Source of the DNA: Symbiodinium microadriaticum
Lineage: Eukaryota; Sar; Dinophyceae; Suessiales; Symbiodiniaceae
Assembly (NCBI GenBank): GCA_001939145.1
Contig: LSRX01000714.1
Span: 189,947 to 253,946 of the forward strand
DNA: 64,000 bases
Direction of reading: 5' to 3'
Shown: positions 55,601-63,187 of the stretch, one piece after another
Layout: every line of letters starts with the position of its first letter
How positions within the stretch are numbered: the first letter of the stretch is position 1
Translations under genes and position numbers: made by a program
The notes under the pieces: model-generated
What the model was told of the DNA's origin: nothing
The model's input: only the letters and a program-made list of their open reading frames with translations
The model's database searches: none

Positions 55601-58600
55601 TGGGGCACGCCCAGCTGAGGGAATGGATTGAACAGTGGGGCAGTGCATGGGCCTTTCTTGGCCTTCAGCCAGGATCTTCCATGACAGATGTCATGAAGGC
55701 GTTCAAAAAGAAAGCCCTGGTGCTCCACCCGGACAAGGTGCCTGAGTCGGAGAAGGCTGATGCAACGCTTCGCATGTCAGCACTTGGGAATGCAAAGGAG
55801 ATCCTCCTAAGCCCGGGGTTGCGGATTCTACACGACAACCTCCTTGGGCTTGGTGGTACCGCTCCTCCTCATGCACCAGGCGCTCCGCCACCTTCGTCTT
55901 CGGCAGCACCGCCCCAGCCCGAACCGGAGCCTTCGAGCCGACCCGGCCCTTCGTCGTCATCATCTTCGAAGGCACCGCCACCGGGTCCCTCCTCCAGTTC
56001 TTCATGGCAGAATCGGCCGGGACAGTCATCCTCCTCGTCTTCTAAGGCGCCACCGCCAGACCCCTTCTCAGGCTACGACTACACTTGGTTCGAGAAGGGC
56101 AAAGGCAAGGGCCCCTGGCGTCAGAAGGGACGCAATGTTTGGGAGGACCCCTATGGCACTGTGTGGGAGGAGATGTCCGGCTCGACTGACTTCTACGACG
56201 AGGATGGCTTTGAGAGCGACGACAGCTGGGAGCTTGACTCGGACTCGTCTGGACCGCAGATAGATCGCTACCCCCGGGTCAGAAAGGGTAGAGTTCTGAG
56301 GTTCTGCCGCCAGTGTGGCCATCACCAATACTGGGGTGAAGGCTGGTGCTTTGGCTGTGGGTGGGTCCGGTCGCACCGCCGGTGGAGGACAGAACGCTTC
56401 CCGGGCTTTGGGAAGGGAAGCAAAGGAAAGGGGAAAGGCGCCAGTGGTACCCACCGTGGGAAAGGATCGAAGTCGTCAGGGCGCTGGCGAGACCGCCCTG
56501 GGGCCGAAACCTCAGGAACTCGCGCTTCGACGGATCCTCCGCCGGAACCAAAGAAGGCGCCACCGCCCCCTCCTCCTAGCGGAGATGGTGGACCGCAAGC
56601 AAGACCTCCCCCTCCAAGGGAAGGCTTCTTTGATACGTGGTGGTGCTACAACTGCAAGGCGAAGGTCTCCACCCACGCATTGAAGTGCCCTACCTGCAAT
56701 CGCCAGCGGGGAGATAATCGGAGCTGGCGGAACGCAGGGGCGAACCGCCCGGAGTATAAGGCTCCACCAAAAGCGAGACCTTCGACCCCACCGCCATCGG
56801 CAGCTCCAGATGCTTCTCAGGCGCCACCGCCTAGGCCTACGAAAGCCCCTCCAGCCGGGGCGCACCGCCCCTCAGCAGCGGGACCGCCACCGTTCAAGGC
56901 TGCTCCCAAACCTCCACCTCCTGCAGCTTTCAGCAATACTCTTCATTGGGTATGTGGAACGTGTGGAGAAATCAATGGGTTGCATCGCTACGGCTGCAAC
57001 ACGTGCAGCACGTCCCAGCACGCTGAGGGGAACATCCACGAGCACGCCACGCATTGGATCTGCCCCCATTGTCAAGACGAAGTATCTGTCAAACGGACCG
57101 TTTGTGATTGCGGAAAGTGGAGGCCGAGAAGCGCACCGCTTATCAATCACGGCCAAGCTGCAGAAGACCACTTCGTCACAAAGGGGGCTACAGCTGCTCG
57201 GGTTGTGCTCAACCGGAAAGAGGTGGTAAATCAAGGAGCTGGGCTGGGCCTGGAGGAACCTCCTACAGAGGGGTCACACCCGGCGCCTACACTGGATCAA
57301 GTCGACACAACGGGGATCCCTGAGGAGGTTGTGGAGGTCGAGGACGAGGAGATGGGCGTTACACCCCAAGGTACCGACGACACGGTGGTACCCACCCATG
57401 CTGATGTGGCGGCAATGGACGTGGACGAGCCGGAGGTGGTATCCGCCTATATACCTCCAACCACCAAGACCTCTGGGATCCCCGCCAAGGCATATCCAGG
57501 CCAAACGGTGTGGTGTCCCCCCCAAAGCAGCCACTCGGTGATGAGTACGAATTCGAGACCGATTTCTTACTCACCAGGGGGGTTCACAGCCGAGCCAGCT
57601 CCAGAACCAGAGCATGAAGGATCCCTCGGGACGGGCGCTACCGCCAGTGGCCATCTTGGACCGGATCCAGTCCCCAAAAAAGCACGAGGGCCCGTTGGGG
57701 ACACGAGGCCCTTAGCCATCGTGCTACCTAATGGGGAAGCGCTCTGGTTTACAACCCGCGATATCGATGCCGACACGCCAAGACTGGTTATACCCTGGTC
57801 GTTATTCCAGTACATAGCCATGTCAAAGCGACCTTTGAGCGGGTTTCAGTCCTGGGGCAAAGTGGGAGTCCTCTACATCAGGCGTGTGGCGCAGGATATC
57901 CTACATGGGGCACAGCAGCGTGTGGCTATTATGGATCGCATTCGAGAAGCGAACCGCTCCAACCCGCTGCTTCTGGACCTCAACTCTGCCTACCCGGAGC
58001 CGCACGATGGAACTCCTCCAATAAGCGCCTGCACGGGGGCGCACCGCCCCAGTTTCAACTTTCGGGACTTTCTCCAACGACCACATCTTGGAGGACATTT
58101 TGGCCCTGGTGAAGGGCCCCCCCGTACAGGCCGAGGAGCACTCCCGTGTGTCTACAACCAGCCCTCTCATGAGATGCCGCTGGCAGCATCAATTGGAGAG
58201 GCGGACCATGCTTCGAACTGCATGGGACTGTGGGCCCAACGGCTCTTGGGACAGGAGAACCCAAGCCCTCCCGCTAAGGGCGTACCGCCCAAGGCTACAT
58301 CCGATGCCGCTCCTCCATCGACGCCACCACCCTCTACAGCTCACACAGCCGAACCAGCTCCAGAAGAAGTTGAAGATGATGATGAATCGGATGTGGAACT
58401 TACAGTGGAGGAAAGGGAGGAAGTGGCAAGGATTGAGGAGGAGTGTTCTGCCTTGGAACGGCGAATGAGGGACTTGTCGGTCACCCAACAACGGTCTCTC
58501 CTCGAGAACCTCGCCAATGCCTCGAGCGCGGTGATTGGTGGCCTCCTTGCCGATACGGTGAGGCGTACCGCCCAAATGCGGAGCAAAGGAACGAAGGGTG

Positions 58601-59421
58601 GAGGGCGAACGAAAGTGAAGGCGAACCAAGCTTCTGCCAACAAGGACCCAAAATATTTGGAGGACTTGAGCAAGGGGCTAAGCCATGCAGAAGCTTTCGT
58701 ACGACATCGCTCTCGACTCCGTGCGATTCAGCACCAAATGGAGTACGGAGATGTTTCCCTGCAACCCCGGGCTACCCAGGTGCAGACGGACAGGCCGCTT
58801 CCGCCAATGCTGAGTCTTGGCAAGGCGCACCGCCTGAGTCTCTTGGGGCGACTCCACCGGCTAGAGCAACAGGGAGTCACCTGGACCCAAGAGGATGTAG
58901 ACCGGTGCCTTACAATGGAGCGGTTTCTCGACTACCTGGAGAGCAGAGTGTCGCACCGACCGGGAGGACCTTCCGATGCTCCTGGAACGGCCTCAAAGTC
59001 AGCAGGTGCACCACCTCCCTGGGACTCCACAGAAACAGGACCCAGTGGAGAACAGAGCACCTCTACCAGGCCAAGCCCAGACTCATCCAACCCGAGGACG
59101 ACTACGACTGGCCCAGACCTGGATGAGACCCTGGGCAACCCAAGTTCGACAGCTCAGGCGTCGGGCGAACCGCCCTCGTCAACCCACCATGGGATGCCGT
59201 CCTCTACCGAGCCGAGCACTACTTCGCCTTCGACTACAACCGCTGCCGGGCGGCCAGTCGAACATGCTGAAGGGCACGATCCGCCGGGAGACCAGCCCTC
59301 AGTATCTACGGCAACAAGTGAACCGGCTGATGGTAGGGATGGTGAGGCTCCTGGTACCGGCCCCCCCCTGCCTCCTACAAATGCCGCACGGCATGCCGAA
59401 GCAGGTAGGTTTTTTCTATGA
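46630..59421 (+). CDS. ORF2: giant polyprotein, DIRS RT-RNase H-tyrosine recombinase fused to J domain and zinc ribbons
   Basis: 4263 codons; the frame is open from 46549 with no clear ATG, so expression may be by frameshift from ORF1. Residues about 695-725 hold a C/H-rich finger (CWDAACHIGCHRSNCPNAH). RT about 1555-1800: D1629 in KRDVPRAFKWHF and LMDD with D1706-D1707. RNase H about 1940-2045: E1957, D1982, D2032 (NQLADWLSRE). An unassigned region at 2100-2230 has a weak methyltransferase look. Tyrosine recombinase about 2465-2810: R2639 (LRASEYL), H2764 and R2767 (SHSLRKGG), W2790, Y2798 or Y2800. J domain 2996-3065 with HPD at 3033-3035. Zinc-ribbon-like pairs near 3221-3250, 3336-3362, 3439-3465 and 3475-3500. 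Then a coiled-coil-like segment (EEREEVARIEEECSALERRM) and a long Ser/Thr/Pro tail. Catalytic residues are all present. Confidence 0.88.
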   Translation: MVHLLGEVEGIAEDSRRTERAAVKIASLGLRVSLPWHCLGEPPLTDQSGRYPRTWLQEFLYSAPTELEERGVSIQVSQVASQSWEWLREWEGREVNPKEAPSASLRPEQLRQLVKEPRLVLLPHDEGLVLTKSAGSEGDEFGTPPRPPTISVSVAPKANFQEAGPPQEVDNSALHDSFRDARAQGASIGEAVALVASAYNIGPEIVQMSVLGALEGTRDEGKEEAGIGKDPLAWSERRPSLTGLQAPPPPLPPGLAQESSLVQARVTPPDHHLLASSDGLPEAVVRLFPTPGSEATSGLVSAAAGTLSLHQPSLGLGQGLVRKAGASFGEQLGPSDPTLATDRIIHAIDGLRKAQDEDKTGTKGQVSSIKEGEKLDVFLARGCGQLSIELCKGVYGKELFHSIKRAGLHAKHELSLIKWPILITNRVALSIAGMWWGGTENFTLLAADCATARVEQIENWSPPTEHKIEARGKAPTTFLTWLRYAENAIKVFGSAYGLEHVRERNKFLQALREAHEEDENAFPFTYCVQLFEEMTAVWCEEIRESRRRLCAKLGTENPRLEDFKLIALSPGATGQANFQFPRVWDLTDPAGYYQRVILPRQNKAMARLLNKQLHDHVTKEKRPDHRKTAGPLGVTNPSSSDAPSPEVEDTDKIGRAPRLALRSDPNKAGDALKAYPAGKRLSPAEVKRSIQHAPQCPKTKKPICWDAACHIGCHRSNCPNAHEPLPKLSKLDYTVAMQVLRRGGLRSGPKVNPQEVDGRVAQLRAQAKEEQASKIEPGATAQGKAKAHPKAKAKDKAGWAVPEDYQGPVTQLEHELGNLAEGPDYSWHQQFRQDTGVTTVQAGTAEAQKRKEVYDKLLASKKLAPLAGCSDHLHSHVASHFVNAEMQGKAVQLSDILTQAIDYGHPQLAEEAQEVLSSIGAKAGLNLPEPEARFDPFTWTEGVGRGQMTFNHPMWEGVPPLDIFDAQDKLTLPDDLRVALQLEQADEMRQCLCLHVALAFEGDFNTAWEQARDLRRELWEESSAAFQHLGDASPYISTAEAFVRHNAHDCIYPDHEKDFRVLQLFARRFMQGRLLGVIRLSHQGTVEIDTVRGAGAIEAYGTVVIHRGHMRTARCSATQVKQLLEIATQGARVTRELEVDGWGSFLETQDAIGDIIPSKPHPCYRCRRPQTPCKAGVEEDDAGDPARPSVDISLCGDTARSSPRRFSLFVPTPEMDSEVVKTWGADEAVTVRPLPDAHSGQHAWCTWAISQPGPTLASDCWVLWLKNVMFEGASGPALLECLKAALSGFSGTLLLVIPALTAVTTRHLRGLHLRLIPRTDRDTSPIWWCVSESLWAGLVPFASRAVTSPEGQVLLEWCRWVLLGDSALPEAGFSPRSTCRRLPGFWPSAPHPPSPGGGGSVPKFEAVEEERVGEALFEKASEYLDLCGSAFSVDKAQQAGRLGAELISSAGTVEKAVYVLNTVRVQKLGDHLAGAKKRILKGISPLHQEYLQVCAQDGVPSRREKPLTREEAKNHGSVYGYEEELLQKAWKDAAYGAALFVDPEVGEVSQLLDQAKVAESPLGRVPKQNPDRTISSEGRPINDMRRQNDAGSKFNHPPAPQPRHHAVARQSLWWRARHPGVPQKCAKRDVPRAFKWHFLRAKDVPEFAVKLAGLLILSLAMPFGWVGSPGEFVAWSAAARAHHGSFRPADPRFNDVVPFESKWLMDDGVVVEPMVGNRVFDSLAVLDETMQLVWGPEGVNVEKMAEEGEPSTTQLLWGLHMNFDTQEVRLPEPKRIKAKYLLGETALQRGCREVPLRLLQELIGCAQYWTVACPALTPHLPTLYHLLKGNLQGNKGSGGKSANNTLVHVEACNHAEEDRRWEDFWDALDFTRLQLEAPLQCSFVSVFEKLLPIRERLALPGVTARARITGGDATLDRIGAVDWKDKVFHADKVDYYREGLRSLAREGDETDIISVMELLAFVVLACHRRTEWTGELVLYVTDNMNVRTWLHKRRPRNRASSLLIRLVQRLESENHFTVHPVYIRTYRNQLADWLSREDLQLVREQLAAEGWTEVATGLQWEEFLRDAERSALVYPTGDDPQGNVARQLTHPTERTPRPLKQVCLRVPWQPLHVEEHPELTSCGVALRLFGIWESGDHPFAWYTFSQDPSGRERKRFEGILEAQGHRLRKLVIDCPRQFDSVSLTQFAEKFFPHVETSQYISSHLGAITARRRTVCFCWKGALSPPPKDLGQFRANPPPSMQMIPLDSGTASEGLNVSGTLTQEPGIVTTGDPWLPHPFGHVKGPGVPPKCLVHKVTGPACAFVGPTKDIKGPGATLIPSGTGAARRLSLGEIARAQGLTATQWTELVEALGQEEALRKVVQEPGWQVAAAILGLWQDEPLKAGNCLDPEEEAARQQLEVWLQAWKANPERPREMLDLLHTQAYEGPIQEPTFWPEAGDTRVGGRTAKDPEDRKLVTPVLLGEERDRFFMSVGLPGENLLHQLDQTGQEAVLSKLADSTRRSYGAGWKQWATFMSGTGVPPFLQGETRTEKQADEEWLIRFVVFLHQRMGRTAQGIKQRLSGIRYAHIAAGYPDPLAGRVRLWAALAGMHRWDGAPVRKVPVTPRMLAWLRAYLQGSNRPAEEKAAVWASICLGWFYMLRASEYLPGIDALNAPARVLRGSDLDFFRDGKKCSVFEADSLAVQLRDSKGDQFGRGQVRLQHATGDVICPVKALQEHAKLNPHWLQDSGLPVCAWQGVGVSREGISEALRLAAVALGYPAHLVASHSLRKGGATAMLAVTSDVETVKRFGGWKSDAVHAYLYTDIAAAPNRAKEMLTSKPVLQPQQHVQVPNRVGENRSLDHERHLDTRCGGPEDPRPEDEEFGDSDDPDWLSVQAKLRDLERETGLTWVQRVRVKKQIAKGGVVEPPVFLQRFGSLPEWIAPTSAASSSQATESAPSSYHAAVSVPPVQESADEPLNTPQLFLPEQVFHSPSWRSALPPAVMADNAPRPAGMGHAQLREWIEQWGSAWAFLGLQPGSSMTDVMKAFKKKALVLHPDKVPESEKADATLRMSALGNAKEILLSPGLRILHDNLLGLGGTAPPHAPGAPPPSSSAAPPQPEPEPSSRPGPSSSSSSKAPPPGPSSSSSWQNRPGQSSSSSSKAPPPDPFSGYDYTWFEKGKGKGPWRQKGRNVWEDPYGTVWEEMSGSTDFYDEDGFESDDSWELDSDSSGPQIDRYPRVRKGRVLRFCRQCGHHQYWGEGWCFGCGWVRSHRRWRTERFPGFGKGSKGKGKGASGTHRGKGSKSSGRWRDRPGAETSGTRASTDPPPEPKKAPPPPPPSGDGGPQARPPPPREGFFDTWWCYNCKAKVSTHALKCPTCNRQRGDNRSWRNAGANRPEYKAPPKARPSTPPPSAAPDASQAPPPRPTKAPPAGAHRPSAAGPPPFKAAPKPPPPAAFSNTLHWVCGTCGEINGLHRYGCNTCSTSQHAEGNIHEHATHWICPHCQDEVSVKRTVCDCGKWRPRSAPLINHGQAAEDHFVTKGATAARVVLNRKEVVNQGAGLGLEEPPTEGSHPAPTLDQVDTTGIPEEVVEVEDEEMGVTPQGTDDTVVPTHADVAAMDVDEPEVVSAYIPPTTKTSGIPAKAYPGQTVWCPPQSSHSVMSTNSRPISYSPGGFTAEPAPEPEHEGSLGTGATASGHLGPDPVPKKARGPVGDTRPLAIVLPNGEALWFTTRDIDADTPRLVIPWSLFQYIAMSKRPLSGFQSWGKVGVLYIRRVAQDILHGAQQRVAIMDRIREANRSNPLLLDLNSAYPEPHDGTPPISACTGAHRPSFNFRDFLQRPHLGGHFGPGEGPPRTGRGALPCVYNQPSHEMPLAASIGEADHASNCMGLWAQRLLGQENPSPPAKGVPPKATSDAAPPSTPPPSTAHTAEPAPEEVEDDDESDVELTVEEREEVARIEEECSALERRMRDLSVTQQRSLLENLANASSAVIGGLLADTVRRTAQMRSKGTKGGGRTKVKANQASANKDPKYLEDLSKGLSHAEAFVRHRSRLRAIQHQMEYGDVSLQPRATQVQTDRPLPPMLSLGKAHRLSLLGRLHRLEQQGVTWTQEDVDRCLTMERFLDYLESRVSHRPGGPSDAPGTASKSAGAPPPWDSTETGPSGEQSTSTRPSPDSSNPRTTTTGPDLDETLGNPSSTAQASGEPPSSTHHGMPSSTEPSTTSPSTTTAAGRPVEHAEGHDPPGDQPSVSTATSEPADGRDGEAPGTGPPLPPTNAARHAEAGRFFL
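51307..52760 (+). other. DIRS-type reverse transcriptase and RNase H domains within ORF2
   Basis: RT begins near PLGRVPKQNPDRTISSEGRPINDMRR, has the palm aspartate in KRDVPRAFKWHF (51514) and the catalytic pair in KWLMDDGVV (51745-51750). RNase H follows with VMELLAFVVLACH (Glu, 52498), LYVTDNMNV (Asp, 52573) and QLADWLSRED (Asp, 52723). The style, LMDD and a compact RNase H with the DWLSR ending, is that of DIRS/Ngaro elements rather than copia, gypsy or LINE. Confidence 0.85.
54022..55080 (+). other. tyrosine recombinase domain within ORF2
   Basis: A core-binding-like helical part (STRRSYGAGWKQWATFM, QGIKQRLSGIRYAH) precedes the catalytic part with R (YMLRASEYL, 54544), HSLR (SHSLRKGGATAM, 54919), W (FGGWKSDAVHAYLY, 54997) and the nucleophile Tyr at 55021 or 55027. 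All RHRWY-type residues are in place. It would join the circular element DNA into the genome without making a target duplication. Confidence 0.88.
55615..55824 (+). other. J domain (DnaJ-like) within ORF2
   Basis: The encoded segment runs from LREWIEQWGSAWAFLGL through MKAFKKKALVLHPDKVPE to SALGNAKEILLSPGLRILHD. It has helix II, the HPD tripeptide at residues 3033-3035, and a helix III with KEIL followed by an LRILHD end like the YD(R/E) of DnaJ proteins. J domains stimulate Hsp70 ATPase. No G/F region or client-binding domain of a classical DnaJ follows; a Pro/Ser-rich linker does. Confidence 0.85.
56287..57125 (+). other. four zinc-ribbon-like modules within ORF2
   Basis: Four paired CxxC modules, each with aromatic residues before the first Cys: FCRQCGHHQYW...WCFGCGW; WWCYNCKAKVSTHALKCPTCNRQ; HWVCGTCGEINGLHRYGCNTCS; HWICPHCQDEVSVKRTVCDCGKWRP. 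The pattern W-x-C-x2-C-x9..11-C-x2-C resembles RanBP2-type or rubredoxin-like ribbons that bind RNA or protein. They are separated by Pro-rich linkers. Confidence 0.75.
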
Positions 59422-62400
59422 AGGCGAAACCGCCAGGTGACAAAGTCACCGGCGATCCGCCCGGAATTGCTGCAATGCAGCTGTGAATGGAGCTCAGTAC
59501 AGAGAGCTCTCCAGAGCACCCTAGGGTGTTCCACCCCCTTTAAAGTTAGTTGTGAGTGCTAGCCTCGGCACATCAGACACTTCGACTGGGTCCAAAACGA
59601 AGGGCATGCCCGTTTCCCTTTCTTGCATGTTTTTCGCAGACCATGGACACTCACTCTTGCTGCTATGGTTGTGGTTGTTGGTTGGTGGTGTTGTGTGTGT
59701 TTGGCGGCAAGGGCTAGACATGCCCGAAGGAGCGATCCGCTCTCGAGCAAGCGAACCGCTCGAGAGGCAGGTCGAACTTTAAAAGACGACTGCCTTCGTG
59801 GCTACTGCTCTGGTGCCCTTCGCAGCAAAAGTGAGTCTCGTGCCTTGTTGTAGTGTCCGTTTTGGTACAGCAGAGCGTGAGCAAGCAGAACCGTGTGTTG
59901 TTGTAATGTCATATCACCAGATCAATGCTTAAGTGTTCTTGACATGTCGATTTTCGGCTGGCTGTACCGTCATGTCAGTCATGTCCTCTTTGAGCTGCAA
60001 TGCAACGTCATCTTTCGCATTGCCAACTCATATGCTTCAAGAGTGCGTAATGCTTAGAGTATTGTTTCGTTCGTGAACCTCTCGTAGCTTCGGAAGCTAG
60101 GTGTCAAGTGCGGTATTTCCTACTGAGATACTCTTGTTTGGCTCCGATGTTTACCTTAGCATCAAATCGCATCACTCGATGAGTCCTATCTTCTGTCTTC
60201 ATGACCTGGCCGGAAACTAGAAGCCCCAAATCCTCGACACTGGTGCACTTTGCGAGGTCCCGACTGCCGCTTCTCTTGTTGGCCAGGACAAGGTCTCAGG
60301 GAGAGTGTTCAATTCCTGCATCATTGTTTCGAAAAAGCCGTTTTGTAAGCAGAGGTGAGGTGTGGCAAGGCTGGGGCCACAAAATTCCCAGCTCTTACCT
60401 CTGAACCCTCTGTTGATGTTGAGCCAACTGTTGTGCGCGGCCAACGGCTGGTCGTGCGGCACAGCACTGCTGCCAGCTCAGGCATAGCAGAGAGCTCTTG
60501 TTCTTGTGCTAAATCTTTTGGAAGTGATTGATTCGGGCCAACTTCAGACTGCACTGAACTGCATTCAAGCCTTTGCTGGTATTGGTCACGACAAACGAAC
60601 ACCCTAGCCCTAGCCGACTCTAACGGGCTTTAGCAAAGCCCTTGCCTGAGACTCCACTCATATGTTGACCTTAGCCGTAGGAAGCATCCTGTAATCTTGT
60701 TTCAGGCGTTGGCGACAGTGCGCATGTTCCTGGTTTGCCATTTCTACCGGAATCGCTGCCCGCACATGTGGCTCGTTCGAATGAAAGAACTTTTTGGTGG
60801 GGAGGCCTAGCCTCCTCTTAGGCCGCCTCTTAGATGGGGGGTCAGCATGGGCCGGGCATGCAGTTTAGTATTATCCTTTGACCATCCACAAGTTTACAGC
60901 TTCGTGCAAGACAGCCCGTGTCCGTGCTGCTGTCCCAGAGACTAAACGTGGGATTCAGTCCCGCCGCGAAACTGAAGGCGGGACGAGTTGCCACGGGCAG
61001 CAGAGGGTTGTTTGCTTTGGGAGGTCGTGCCAGAGCCTGTTGCCAACATGTCGCTTGTGGCACTACTTGAGACTCGCTTGAAAAGCCTGGTCCGCACGAA
61101 ACCTCTGCTTGTGCAGTTATGGTGGACGATGGTAGTGGACACGCTGCCACACGGCGTGGCTCTCAGAATCTCCTAAGTTGATACCTGCAGGAGCTTGAAT
61201 TTAAGTCGTACCTGGTCAGCGAAACCAGCGACTAGAACAAAGAGACTATGTTGTCACACAGGAGTTAGAGGAATCAAGTCAAGTGTGGAGTGCCGCCGAC
61301 ATTCTGGGCTGAGGCCGCTCAGGCAAACTGGCGCACAGGAGCATGTGCATGCCTTTGGTGTGTGTGTGTGTGTGCGTGTGGCCAGTGCTGTGGCTTTGCA
61401 TGCTGGCTTCAAGGGAGTGTAGGCCGTGTGAGGGTTTGTGTTTTGGGCGAATGTTGGGGATTATTCACTTTGTTATGTGCCTTGCCCCGGTGGTCCAGCT
61501 TCAGAGTGTGAATTCTTCGCTTGAGTCGCACGGGCCCCTCAGTTGAAGCATGTGCACTTCCAGGACGCCAAAGCAAAGGCGCACAACGGTGGCAACCTCG
61601 GTCAGACATTCCTGTCCTGGGTCGCCCCTAGGCTTCTGGTTGAAGGCCAGTGCTCCTTGTGATGAAGTTCCCGACATGCCTCGGTTTCAGTGCTTGTTGG
61701 GGCAGTATGTCGATGGCTGACACTTGTCATGCCACCACAGTTTGCCATTCCCTGTCCGTGTTGCAATGTTCTATGTCGTGAGTTTTGAGCAGTAAAATCA
61801 AGCACAGCAAAGCCTCATGGTTTCCGACTATGCATGTACCGTAATTTCGTTTAATTCGTGGTTTCCCGGAGCACCCATTTGACGGCACAACCTCGTGCCA
61901 TCGTCAGGTCCGGGTTTGCACCGGCAGCTCCGGAAGACCAAGTTTTGCATGTTCCACTTGCAGGCTCGCTCTGAAACTGCATGACTCTGTAAGCCCAAAC
62001 CCTATAAGATCCTATGCCCCCGTTGTTGGCTGTATGGTCGTATACGTCTAGCCCCACAACGCTGCACAAGCACAGTGCAGACTTGAGAACCGTCAGAAGA
62101 GGCTGTGAACAGAAGCATATACACAAATAATCTCATAAGAAGAACCGCTGCAAGCACGCAGTGGTACATTTGTCACATCAAACTAACAGCTACGAATAAT
62201 ATAAGTAAGCACAACACGCTGGAAATATCAACTTGCACTGTACATCAACTACTCCGTGAAGTCCGTTGCATAAGATGACGACATGATAACTCATTGGCAC
62301 TAACTTCCGATCATAGCGGAATCAAGTAACACAGCCATGCAGTAATGTCATACTTTCGTGAAACATTGGCATGCTGCTCAGCAACAGTATCGGAATCGTG

Positions 62401-63187
62401 GATGAAGATGAACCTGTATGCATACAGCAGCAGTGCTGCGTGTGCATGTAGTGTAGTTGGAATGGCATAGCCAAAACACCGCAATGACATGACAACGGAA
62501 TCTCCGGTGGGTCGGTTTGAATTGCGATGTACATATACTTAGAGTCAAGTCATGAGCATTGCTGCGTGTGTATACATACAGAGACACGTGCGAAATTCAT
62601 GCTGCAGATGCAAACACCTGCGGCAAGTTGTGCTCTTGCCTTTCGATGCAGGGGGTATGCCAGTTCGGTGAGAACTGCGTGCGGCCCCAAGACTACCATA
62701 CTTAGTAAAATGCGGCCTAATGGAAGGAGCGGTCGCCTTACATGTATGGTGTTGCGTAGTTAGCATGCTTGCTGCATGATCGCTGGATCGCAAGCACGTG
62801 TACGTTTAGGCGGCGAGAGGTGGTTGATCAAGATGCCCAAACCATGTCGGTGCTAATCCACCCGCAGACCTCCTCTGTGCACAAGCCTAGAGAAGTGCTG
62901 GCTTGTGTTTTCGACTAGCATTGCCAGAGCTGCTCTGTGTTCATTATACAGCTCGCATCGAGCGCACCACGGTGAATTTTCAGGCCTTCGCACATGGGTG
63001 TGAAGAGTTGCAGGGGGCGCGTGGCTTACGGCCCCTTCTGATATTAATTTTGCACATGGCAGAATGACATGCTGGTGTGCAATTCGACTGGAAGCTGACG
63101 ATAGTGACGTGTAGTGTGTACGTGGTAAGCAGGTTCAACATGGCGAGCCCGAGCCGCGATGTCTGCCACTGTCTTGACAATGCCCAG
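59422..63187. other. 3.8 kb after the DIRS-like locus, no gene recognised
   Basis: The first 340 bases still carry mini-palindromes (59423, 59451, 59730, 59750), so the element probably extends at least to 59760. Beyond that, two isolated inverted repeats stand out: GGGCTTT-AGC-AAAGCCC (60625-60641) and GGAGGC-CTA-GCCTCC (60801-60815). There is also a short GT run near 61360-61378. No exon or RNA gene was found. Confidence 0.45.

Larger units (their letters stand above)
44963..59421 (+). mobile_element. giant DIRS-like (tyrosine-recombinase) retroelement, coding core
   Basis: Two overlapping ORFs on one strand encode a membrane/Cys-rich protein and a 4263-codon polyprotein. The polyprotein has DIRS-type RT, RNase H and tyrosine recombinase in the family order (RT, RNase H, recombinase). 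No LTRs or integrase are present, as expected for DIRS/Ngaro-like elements, which insert by recombinase. The terminal repeats were not found, so the element limits are the ORF limits only. Unusual additions after the recombinase are a J domain, four zinc-ribbon-like modules and a coiled coil with a Ser/Thr-rich tail. Frames are intact over 14.4 kb, arguing for recent activity or selection. Confidence 0.8.
45706..59760. repeat. dispersed mini-palindromes GGYG-N(N)AC-CGCC across the DIRS-like locus
   Basis: Short hairpin-capable palindromes recur through ORF1, ORF2 and the first 340 bases after it. Clear examples: 46747, 47364, 48961, 49498, 50719, 53957, 54937, 55544, 56738, 56857, 57634, 58036, 58278, 58562, 58824, 59163, 59423, 59451. 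Variants with changed but still pairing arms: 48008 (GGTCG/CGACC), 49958 (TGCG/CGCA), 57129 (AAGCG/CGCTT), 57948 and 59750 (AGCG/CGCT), 59730 (GAGCG/CGCTC). G-U-pairing versions (GGTG/CGCC): 45706, 47424, 50215, 51975, 52330. Stems are 4-6 bp and loops 3-4 bases, mostly ending AC. Density is highest at 56.7-59.8 kb. Confidence 0.8.
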
